Assembly: GCA_946410505.1 (NCBI GenBank)
Contig: CAMKAP010000001.1
Span: 1 to 41,982, forward strand
Length of the DNA: 41,982 bases
DNA from: an uncultured Clostridia bacterium
Lineage (GTDB): Bacteria > Bacillota_A > Clostridia > Oscillospirales > Oscillospiraceae
Direction of reading: 5' to 3'
Made by a program: the position numbers and the translations under genes. A model generated the notes under the pieces. The model saw nothing but the letters and a program-made list of their open reading frames with translations. It did not search any database and had not been told where the DNA came from. This document shows, piece by piece, positions 1 to 9,300 of the stretch. Numbering within the stretch: position 1 is the first letter of the stretch; each line of letters starts with the position of its first letter.

Positions 1-42
1 GGCCGCCCTTTTTACATATCTCAAAAGAAGGGAGCGATAGTC

Positions 43-288
43 ATGAAACGAGAGAGATATGAAAAACGGCTGTTTCGCATCTTTGCCCAGGCGGGCTATG
101 CGCCCGCGCAGATTCTGACGGTCTCCACCGAGGAAATGGTAGAAATTCCGGGCATCACCGTCCCCAACATCCGCACGGTCCTGTGCCTCCAGAAAAAGCT
201 GGTGGGCAAACACAGCACCATCCGCAGAGCCCTCTGGATGGAGGAGTTCCTGCGGGCAACCGAAAGCGCAGGGCAGAGTCATGGCTGA
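43..288 (+). CDS. Small HhH-like protein of unknown function
   Basis: An 81-residue protein. The ATG at 43 has a purine-rich ribosome site (AAGAAGGGAG) about eight bases upstream. Residues 20-50 (ILTVSTEEMVEIPGITVPNI) read like a helix-hairpin-helix unit, resembling the 'lt.eel..ipGi' pattern of the RNA polymerase alpha C-terminal domain, so DNA binding is possible but only inferred. The stop overlaps the next start by eight bases, so it is probably translationally coupled to the following ICE accessory genes. I do not recognise a named family, and the operon may begin upstream of this window. Confidence 0.6.
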   Translation: MKRERYEKRLFRIFAQAGYAPAQILTVSTEEMVEIPGITVPNIRTVLCLQKKLVGKHSTIRRALWMEEFLRATESAGQSHG

Positions 289-892
289 TAAGCGCATGGC
301 CGGGGATTATGAAATCATCCAGTCCATGATGATCGGGGATCGGGAAATCGTCCTGGGCGAGAATCCGAAAGACACAAGCGGCTTGCCGTACATGTGCGCT
401 TTCTGCGAGGACAACGGGATCGTCGCCCGCTTTTATGATGCCGTTGGCGGGGATGACTTCTGCGAGATCGCGCAGGAGTACGGACAGCGCATTGCAAAGC
501 AGGCCGAGGAAACGAGGCAGGCGCTGTTGAATGAGCGTGCCAGGCTGGACGGTAACAGCATCATTACTGCCGCGCAATGTGAAGGGATCAGCAGCAAGGA
601 CGATCTCCACGGGAAGGTCATCGTCATCAAGCCGGAGGTACTGCGGCGGGAATACCGAGCCGCCACCCACCAGCTCAAGCTCTGTACGGGCGGCTTCGGA
701 GCCTCGCCTAACAGCCGGGGCTCGGCCTGCTTCTGCACCGATCTTCTCACAGGTAAAGAAAGCCGCTTTGAGCGCCGCGACGTGCTCGGCACGATGGAGC
801 CGGATACGCTACCTCAATGGGCAAAAGACGGTCTTGCTGCCATTCAGCAGGCTGAAAAGAGCAAAAGTGGAAAAGAAAAGGGGGCGCGCTGA
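281..892 (+). CDS. Conserved ICE accessory protein, unknown function
   Basis: A 203-residue soluble protein with no membrane segment or signal peptide. The ATG at 281 overlaps the preceding gene by eight bases. The N-terminal part (GDYEIIQSMMIGDREIVLGE) parallels the opening of the next gene product (GYIITDSLHVGDAEFVLGV), so the two genes probably share a short N-terminal module or arose by duplication. The C-terminal half carries a conserved-looking stretch around residues 109-170 with three cysteines. Many such genes sit upstream of polyvalent helicase genes in clostridial ICEs. I cannot assign a function. Confidence 0.7.
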   Translation: MADKRMAGDYEIIQSMMIGDREIVLGENPKDTSGLPYMCAFCEDNGIVARFYDAVGGDDFCEIAQEYGQRIAKQAEETRQALLNERARLDGNSIITAAQCEGISSKDDLHGKVIVIKPEVLRREYRAATHQLKLCTGGFGASPNSRGSACFCTDLLTGKESRFERRDVLGTMEPDTLPQWAKDGLAAIQQAEKSKSGKEKGAR

Positions 893-893
893 C

Positions 894-1532
894 ATGGGGC
901 TGAGAATCAATGCCGGATATATCATTACGGACTCTCTCCATGTAGGGGACGCCGAATTTGTCCTTGGCGTCAGCCAGCATATTCCCAATGATTTTGTCAC
1001 CTGGAGATGCTTCAACGGCAACTATTACTGGGGCCATTACTACAGCAATCTGGTCAGCGCCCAGAAAGATTTGGTGGAGCGCGCGGCAGAAAGAGTTGCA
1101 GAGATTCAGGACGTACTGAACTCAAAGGAAGTGATGGAGCCCGGCTATTCCCCCTGGGGGAAGGTTCAGAGTTGCAATACGCTCTGCGACGGCGTTTTCT
1201 CTGTCGTCACAGAAAGTCATGGCGGCATCATGGTTCATCAAATCGTTGCAGGAAATGTGCTTTCCGGCGCCGCAATAAAGTGCGGCTTCGCCGACGGCAG
1301 CTATCTCTGCTTTGAGGAAGACTGTGACGCGCAGGTTGTCATCCGGGAGCTGATGGACAGAAAGTTGTATCAGGCTCCTGTCAACGAGCATTTCCCTCCG
1401 GGCAAATTTGAAAGCGTGATCGACGCAAGCGTTCAGAGAAATCACCCGGAATACTGGTCTTTCCGCAAGCGGCATCTCTTGCCGGCGCTACAAAATAAAC
1501 AACACAAATCCAATAAGGAGCGTGAACGATAA
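894..1532 (+). CDS. DUF7007-like ICE accessory protein
   Basis: A 212-residue protein. The longer open frame extends upstream to 531, but there it only shadows the previous gene. The ATG at 894 lies one base after the preceding stop, with GGGGG purines upstream, and is the sensible start. Residues near 85-115 contain SPWGKVQ followed by GVFSVVTESHGG, which resembles the 'tPWG.aq ... dGi..vsTasHGG' signature I associate with DUF7007, a domain of unknown role in mobile-element proteins. The N-terminus resembles that of the preceding gene product. The TAATG junction couples it to the next gene. The family call is from memory of the motif. Confidence 0.65.
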   Translation: MGLRINAGYIITDSLHVGDAEFVLGVSQHIPNDFVTWRCFNGNYYWGHYYSNLVSAQKDLVERAAERVAEIQDVLNSKEVMEPGYSPWGKVQSCNTLCDGVFSVVTESHGGIMVHQIVAGNVLSGAAIKCGFADGSYLCFEEDCDAQVVIRELMDRKLYQAPVNEHFPPGKFESVIDASVQRNHPEYWSFRKRHLLPALQNKQHKSNKERER

Positions 1533-2476
1533 TGGAACTTACCATCAGACCCATGACACCGCAGGAGCGGATGTACAGCTATTCCCAGAGCAGTCAGATT
1601 GAAGGACAAGCCGGCTGCATCGGCCATCTGCGCGGCGATCTGGACAGCGACGGAGAGGCCTTTCTCTCCTCGTGGACAGGTCACTGGGACGATCTGAAAA
1701 CGCAGGATTTCAAAGATGAATTCGACGAGGTCATCAATGCTCTGCGTTTTGACGATCAGTATGGAAGCATCCTGAAGAATCGCCGCTGCCTGTCCAAGTT
1801 CTGCTACAGCCACCCAGAAAGCGATTACGGGAATGATCGGGAATTTGGCTTTCGGGCAGATACTCCGTCCTACACCTTCATGCTCCGGCTTAATCCCAAC
1901 AAGGGCGAGTACAACCTGTACTGCTACTGCTTCAAGAGAGACTGGCTGGATCGCCATCTGGCCCACGCCGCGAAAGGCATCCGTTTCATCACGCCGGATT
2001 ACACGGAAAAGTTCCGCCTTGAGGACGGCGACAGCATCCGCATGATTCGTGAGGGGCAGGCAACACGCGATTATGCATGCCGCTATATCGACGACTACCA
2101 TGTGGAGGTCGGCGACAATCTCTATCATATCTGCGAATTTGCCGAAAGGATGAAAATGGCGGGCAACACCGTCATTCCGCTTCGTTCTTCTTTGCCGGAG
2201 CGCTGCTTCAGTGTGTTGCAATCCACTGGCGAGGTCATCGCCATTGAGCGCGGAAAGAGCGGCTATCTTGTAACAGACAATGAGTGCGCCCCGTCTCTGG
2301 CGCGCAAAGCAGCCGATCTTCTCAATCGAAAGCTGGGCGTCAGCAAGCAGCAGGAGGCGGCTATGTCCGCTGGCTCCATGTTTGGCTGGGATACCCCTGC
2401 TGCAGATCCCCGGAATTACGACGCCGAAGGGAATGCAATCAAGCCAAAACACAAGGATCGTGGTGATGCGAGATGA
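1532..2476 (+). CDS. Conserved ICE protein, unknown function
   Basis: A 314-residue protein starting inside the previous stop (TAATG). The opening MELTIRPMTPQERMYSYSQS and the region FGFRADTPSYTFMLRLNPNK followed by YCYCFKRDWLD are patterns I recall from conserved hypothetical proteins of clostridial ICEs. A second segment (about residues 165-215) contains CRYIDDYHVEVGDNLYHICE, which looks like one of the small domains also found in large polyvalent proteins of mobile elements. There are no transmembrane segments. It is coupled to the next gene by an ATGA overlap. No biochemical role can be assigned. Confidence 0.7.
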   Translation: MELTIRPMTPQERMYSYSQSSQIEGQAGCIGHLRGDLDSDGEAFLSSWTGHWDDLKTQDFKDEFDEVINALRFDDQYGSILKNRRCLSKFCYSHPESDYGNDREFGFRADTPSYTFMLRLNPNKGEYNLYCYCFKRDWLDRHLAHAAKGIRFITPDYTEKFRLEDGDSIRMIREGQATRDYACRYIDDYHVEVGDNLYHICEFAERMKMAGNTVIPLRSSLPERCFSVLQSTGEVIAIERGKSGYLVTDNECAPSLARKAADLLNRKLGVSKQQEAAMSAGSMFGWDTPAADPRNYDAEGNAIKPKHKDRGDAR

Positions 2477-3021
2477 GCGATGATCGCCATATTATTTGGA
2501 GCAATTATGCTCTGGACTATGAGGATTGGCGAGATGACCTTGAAGCAGAATATCCAGATTTGACAGAAGAGCAGCGCATTGCCCTCATGTATGAAATAAA
2601 CGGTGACTATTTGGACGATGAGCGCACCAATCTTAACATTCAGCTCAGCGGCCCCATTCTTGTGATCGGAGATCTTGGCCTCTGGCACGGACGTCGCAGT
2701 GGGTACAAGGAGATCCGGAGCGGCAACATCCGGGACTGTCTCTATGCCGACACAGACTACAGCACCTGGTATGTGGACAAGTTGGGCGATCTGCGATGCG
2801 ACGCCGTTCACCATGATGGCACCAATCACTACCTTTACCGTGCGTATAAGGATGGCGTAAGAGATAGTCAAATCGACCTTCTGAAAGAAAAGTTGTATCG
2901 AGGGATTGCCACCCGTGCGGATATAACGAGAGTGACCCGCAGGCTGGGCGACGAGATCGCCCAAGTCTACGGGTTTTCTATTCCCCGGGTGAGGCAGTCC
3001 TATCCTCCGGAGAGACTATGA
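2473..3021 (+). CDS. Conserved ICE protein, unknown function
   Basis: A 182-residue soluble protein whose ATG overlaps the previous stop (ATGA). The N-terminal third is acidic and helical. The core GPILVIGDLGLWHGRRSGYK is followed by HDGTNHYLYRAYKDG, a conserved-looking histidine-rich beta segment that I recall only from uncharacterised ICE proteins. The C-terminus (residues 150-182) looks like a short helical DNA- or protein-binding tail. It lies in the same tightly packed operon as its neighbours, so it is likely expressed with the accessory genes before the giant helicase. Function unknown. Confidence 0.7.
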   Translation: MSDDRHIIWSNYALDYEDWRDDLEAEYPDLTEEQRIALMYEINGDYLDDERTNLNIQLSGPILVIGDLGLWHGRRSGYKEIRSGNIRDCLYADTDYSTWYVDKLGDLRCDAVHHDGTNHYLYRAYKDGVRDSQIDLLKEKLYRGIATRADITRVTRRLGDEIAQVYGFSIPRVRQSYPPERL

Positions 3022-3034
3022 CAAAGGAGTTTCT

Positions 3035-3292
3035 ATGTTTAAAAGGTTAAAAGAATATCTGAAAAAGCAGCACAAAGAGCATCAGAACAACCGGGCCGCC
3101 TACTGGGATGATGAGAGCGACGAAGATCTCGATTACGACTGGGATGAGGAAAGCGGCGAGGAAGACGACGTTTATGGAGATTATGGCAGGTACGATTCCT
3201 GTGAGGATCGGTACACATGCCGCTGGGAAGATGGTTGTGGCGGCTGCCCGTATTATAGCGACTGCGGCATAGTGAATGATTGTTATTTCTAA
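3035..3292 (+). CDS. Small acidic cysteine-rich protein
   Basis: An 85-residue protein with an AAAGGAG ribosome site seven bases before the ATG. A basic N-terminal helix (residues 1-20, lysine-rich) is followed by a strongly acidic middle (about residues 25-50, mostly D and E). The cysteine-rich tail has cysteines near CEDRYTC, CGGC, SDCG and the penultimate DCYF. The spacing suggests metal binding or disulphides, but no standard zinc-finger motif is clear. Charge-mimic proteins in mobile elements sometimes imitate DNA, which is a speculative reading here. No family recognised. Confidence 0.6.
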   Translation: MFKRLKEYLKKQHKEHQNNRAAYWDDESDEDLDYDWDEESGEEDDVYGDYGRYDSCEDRYTCRWEDGCGGCPYYSDCGIVNDCYF

Positions 3293-3321
3293 GAGAGTCT
3301 GAGGAAAAGGAGGATTAAGCG

Positions 3322-6300
3322 ATGGCTAAAAAATACGAGCTGATCACCGAGCTGTATGAGCGCACCCGACAGAGCGTGACAGAGCCGCAGCAATGGCAGC
3401 GATTCCTGTCCACAGTCTGCCGCAATTACCGTCTCAGCTTCGATGAGCAGCTTCTGCTTTTTGCCCAGCGCCCGGACGCCACCGCCGTGCTGGAGATTGA
3501 GAAATGGAATCGCCAGTTTGGGCGCTGGGTCAATCGCGGGGCGACCGGCATCGCCGTTTTCAACACGGACACGACCAGCCGTGTCCGCTTGAAATATTAC
3601 TTTGATGTCTCTGATACGCATCCTGGACGCTTCGCCAATCGCGTCCCGATCTGGCAAATGCGCAGGGAGTATGAGGGCACCGTCACGGATGCGTTGGAGA
3701 ACAGCTTTGGCGAATTGGAAAACAAGCTATCTTTTGCGCCGGCGCTGCTCTCCGCAGCAAAAAATGCCGTGGAAGACAACATGGCAGACTATTTGCAGGA
3801 GCTGCATCGGTATAAGGACGGCAGCTTTTTGGAAGAACTGGATGATCTGAATCTGGAGGTGCGGTATCGGACGCTCCTAATCAACAGCGTCGGGTATATG
3901 CTTCTGGCTCGCTGCGGTGTCGATCCCACTATCTACTTCTCCAATGACGATTTCCGCGGCATTGTAGATTTCAACACGCGCGACACCTTGAACGCGCTGG
4001 GCGTGGCCACTGGCGACATCGGCCAAATGTGCCTCGCCGAGATTGCCCGCACCGTGCGCGCGATGGAGCGACTGCCGCGGAGCAGCAATCGCACATTTGC
4101 GGAGATCCCGGAGGACGAGTATCCTGTTCTCAGAGATACCAACAACGAAAGGAGCGAAGACCATGAGCGAACTGAGCTACAGAACGGAGAGCGGATACCG
4201 TCTGCCCAATCTGCTGCCCCCGGACGAGCCGGAGGTGACCCTTGGGAAATACGGATTGATGAGACGCCGGTATCTGCAGCAGCACCGCAGAGTGACCTAC
4301 ACGAACCTGCTGACCGGCGGGAAGCTGACGGAGCATCTGATGGAGATCGAGAAGGAAGCGCTGAACCGGCTGGAAGCGATCACGGCGCAGATGGCGAGAG
4401 CCGAAGGCGTGACGGAGGAGCTGAAAGCGAAGGATCAGATGACCTGGGTGCAGCGGATGAACAGCATCCGGCAGAGGGCCGAGGAGACGATCCTGGCGGA
4501 GCTGATCTACAGGTAAGTGGGCATGATTTTGACACCCACACGGAGATCACGTATTATCATCAGGGCACGGAGAAGCAGGAACTGATCCGCATAAGCGATG
4601 CCATAAAAGATCATAGAGTGACCATTGCCGCGTACTTATCCGAACATGAGGATCGGGAAGAACGCGGCAATTTCATCAAGTCCTATTTTGACGGCATGTC
4701 AGTCGAAAAGACGCTTTCCAACGGCCAGGCGGCAGGCTACCGGGCCTATAACGATCTCCTGCTTCTATGGCGGGGCAACTATGAGAATCGTGAAGCGGAG
4801 GTATATATCCGCTGGCCGTTTGTGGCAGACATGATTCATGGCATGATTCTGACCGAGAAGTGGCTCTCGCCGGATGAGCGCCCGTTGCCCACCGAGGGCG
4901 AGCAGATTTCCATGCTGGCGGAGGCCCAGGCTGAGAAAAACACCGGTTTCATTCTGCCACAGGCCGCCATCGACTATGTTCTCACGCATGGGAGTGGTTA
5001 CTCTCATGCAAAGTTCCGCATTTATGAGCAGTTTCAAAAGGGCGAGAGTGCGGAAGATAATGTCAAATTTCTTAAAAACGAATATGGCGTCGGCGGCTAT
5101 TCAGACGCCATCCCCGGAACAGGGTATTGGGAAGATCATGATTCCACGGGAATCACCATCAAGCCATATCTTCCGGGCAAGGATTCCTTTACCATGCGCT
5201 GGCCGAAGGTTGAAAAACGCATCCGGGAGCTGATTGCTGCGAAACGGTATTTGAGCAAAGCCGAAGAAGATGCGTATCCCGCTTATCTGGCGGAACAAGG
5301 TATCCGAACGGAACGAGGCCGTATTGCCAGCGAGTTTGAAGCGGTCGTCAAAGAGTACGGGGATTATCTGGATAGCCTTGGCGAGACAAACAGACTCCCG
5401 GATCGCTGGTATTTGGTCTCCTGCGTGTCTGCCTTCACGACCGGAGACAAGAAAATGTACGCCCGTGTCAGTGAGGGTGATTTCATTCTGCCCATGATGC
5501 GGGCCGCCATGGAGACAATCATAGCGGATCATACGCATCTGACAGCGCGCTGCGAGGCGGTCCTTGACGCTCTGAACAGCGATATTGCCAAGCCGTTGGA
5601 GCCTACAGAGGAGGAACTGAACCCGCCGCCCCCGCCGAAGATGGAGTACCGTATTGCGCCGGGCGCGACCGTACACATCGGGACGCAGGAGTATGAGGTT
5701 GTTTTCTTCGGCTCGGACAGTGTGGTGCTGCAGGATGTGCGCTTCCCTCTGCTGCAAACGGAGTACAGCCAGGCAGATTTCCTCCAAATGGTCGCGGAAA
5801 ACCCTCTGAATGACCAGTATCTTCAGATCGTGGAGGAGCCGCAGGCGGGCAGCTTCATTGACCATTTTTATGTGGTTACGGACTTGCAGGTTCTCGGCAC
5901 ATTGGAACTGAAAACCTACGCCACGCTGGAGGAGGCATACGCCGCTTACACAGCACTTCCCTCGGACAAGCTGAAAGCGCTGGGCATCCAGAACAGCAGC
6001 CCTATGCCCGGCAGTCTGGATTTTCTCCAATGCCGCGACGGCGTGGATACGCTGGTTGAGGACTATAAGGAATTTGAGGACTGGGACAATTCGGAGATCG
6101 CAGCGGTGGTGGAAGCCATCACGGCGCGGCTCCCCTCAACAGAGCCGGAGCGGGAGCCGCCGGAAAGCCGTGTAGATGAGATGCTGCGGCAGGCCATGCT
6201 GGCTGCGGACCTTTCCGAGAGGACCGGTCAAAATGTGTTCGCCTTTGAGGAAGGAAACCCGGAACCGGTTAATCTGTCGCCGCAGGAGAAACCGGCTGAA

Positions 6301-9300
6301 AAAGAAACCGTACTTGCCCCGCCTGCGCCGAAGCCTCGCGCCAAGCTGGCTCCGACCATGCTCTACCCGGAGATCCCCGCAGAGCGCCGCCTCGACTTCC
6401 GTATTGAAAAGGACGATATCGGCGTGGGTACGCCTCTGGATCGCTTTTATCACAACATCCGCGCCATCCAGCTTTTGAAGAAGCTGGAGAGTGAGCATCG
6501 GCTGGCCAACAGCATCGAGCAGAGCGTACTGTCGGAGTACGTGGGCTGGGGCGGTCTGGCGGACTATTTCAACGAGGACAACCTGCATTATCCGGAGCTG
6601 CGGGCGGTGCTGACCGACGAGGAGCTTTCCTCGGCAAGAGAGTCCACGCTGACCGCCTTCTATACGCCGCCTGTCGTGATCCGCGCCATGTATCAGGCGC
6701 TGGAGAATCTGGGCTTTCAAAACGGGAACCTGCTGGAGCCCTCCTGCGGCATCGGCCACTTTATGGGCATGAAGCCGGAGAGCATGGCCGACTCCCGTAT
6801 CTTCGGTGTGGAGCTGGACGGAATCTCCGGGCGCATCGCACAGCAGCTCTATCAAACATCCTCTATTGCTGTCCAGGGCTTCGAGAGAACGGAGCTGCCG
6901 GACAGCTTTTTTGATGTGGCCATCGGCAATATCCCCTTCGGCAATTTCAAGCTGTCGGATAAACGCTATGACAAGAACAACTTTTTGATCCACGACTACT
7001 TCTTTGCCAAAACGCTGGACAAGGTGAGGCCGGGCGGCATCATTGCTTTCGTGACCTCCAAGGGCACGATGGATAAGGAAAGCCCCGTGGTGCGAAAGTA
7101 TATCGCTCAGCGGGCAGATTTGCTTGGCGCTATCCGGCTCCCCAACGACACCTTCAAGGCCGCTGCCGGCACCGACGTTACCTCGGACATTCTCTTTTTC
7201 CAGAAACGGGACACCCTCACTTTGGATGAACCGAGCTGGGTGGATCTCAATACCGACGCCAGTGGGCTGAAAATGAACCAATATTTCGCCGATCATCCGG
7301 AGATGATCCTCGGTGAGATGAAGGAGATCAGCGGCCCCTACGGGCCGGAAACAGCCTGCCTTCCCTATGAGGATCAGGAGCTCGGCCAGCTGTTGTCCGA
7401 GGCCATCCAGGGCATCAACGGCAGCATCACTGAGTACGAGGCAGAAGAACTGGCCGACGAGGAAGAAGACCTCTCTATTCCCGCCGACCCCGGCGTCCGC
7501 AATTTCAGCTTTACGCTGGTGGACGGGAAGGTGCATTTCCGGGAGAACAGCCGCATGTCACCTGTCAATGCTTCTGTCACTGCCGAGAACCGCATCAAGG
7601 GGTTGATCGGGATTCGTGACTGTGTTCGCCGTCTGATCGAATACCAGACGGAAGACTACCCGGATACCATGATCGAAGCCCAGCAAGCACAGCTCAATGC
7701 CCTGTATGACGATTTCAGCACCAAGTACGGCATCATCAACTCCCGCGCCAACCGGTCCGTATTCAGCACAGACAATTCTTTCTTCCTGCTGTCCTCCCTG
7801 GAGGTGATGGATGACGAAGGCAACTTCCTCCGCAAAGCGGATATGTTCTCCAAGCGCACCATCAAGCAACGGGTGGAGATCACCCATGTGGACACGTCCT
7901 CCGAAGCGCTGGCTGTCTCACTGGCCGAAAAAGCACGGGTGGATATGGACTATATGATGGAGTTGACCAACCGCTCTGAGGCCGAAATCGTCTCGGACCT
8001 CCGGGGCGTCATCTTCATCAATCCTCGCTACGAGGCGGGCTCCGGGAACGGTCAACCCAAATACCTGCCCGCGGACGAGTATCTCTCTGGTAACGTCCGT
8101 GAAAAGCTGAGAGAGGCGCGACGGGAGGCAAAACAAGACCCGGAAAATTATGCCCCCAATGTAGAGGCCCTGGAAAAGGTGCAGCCGGTCAATTTGACCG
8201 CTGCAGAGATCTCCGTCCGTCTCGGCGCGACCTGGATACCCCCGGAGGATTATGAGGACTTCATGTATGAGCTGTTCGGAACACCCTACTATGCCCGGTG
8301 GAAGATCAAGATCCATTTCTCCGCCTACACGGGAGAGTGGAACATCGAAGGCAAATCCGGCGACAGAGGCAACGTCCGCGCGTTCAACACCTACGGCACC
8401 GACCGCATCAACGGGTATAAGATCATGGAACAGACCCTCAACCTGAAGGATGTGCGCATCTTCGACTATATCGAGGATGCAGACGGCAAGCGGACACCGG
8501 TGCTGAACAAGAAAGAAACCGCCATCGCGCAGGCCAAGCAGGAACTGATCAAGCAGGCATTCCAGGAATGGATCTGGAAAGACCCATCCCGACGGGAACG
8601 GCTGACGAGGCTGTATAACGAGAAGTTCAACTCTGTCCGTCCCCGTGAGTATGACGGCAGCCATCTGAGCCTGGCCGGGATCAACCCAGAGATCAGCCTG
8701 CGCCAGCATCAGCTCAACGCCGTCGCCCGCGGGCTGTACGGTGGAAATGAACTGCTTGGCCATGTGGTCGGCGCGGGCAAAACCTTTACTATGGTAGCGC
8801 TGGCACAGGAGAGCAAGCGCCTGGGGCTCTGTCAAAAGAGTCTGATCGTGGTGCCGAACCATCTGACGGAACAATGGGCTTCGGAGTATTTGCAGCTCTA
8901 CCCCAGCGCCAATATCCTTGTGGCCACAGCCAAAGACTTTGAGGCCAAGAATCGCAAGCGCTTCTGCGGCCGCATCGCCACCGGCGACTATGACGCCATC
9001 ATCATCGGACACAGCCAGCTGGAAAAGATCCCGCTCTCCTTTGAGCGTCAACAGCAAATGCTGCAGCAGCAAATGGACGAGATCATGGACGGCATCATGG
9101 AGGTGAAGCGCAATCGGGGCGACCGTTTCTCCATCAAGCAGTTGGAACGCAGCAAAAAGCAGGTACAGCTCAAGCTGGAAAAGCTCAACGATCAGTCCCG
9201 CAAGGACGATGTGGTGACCTTTGAGGAGCTCGGTATTGACCGGCTGTTCATCGATGAAGCACACTATTACAAGAACCTCGCCGCCTTTACCAAAATGCGA

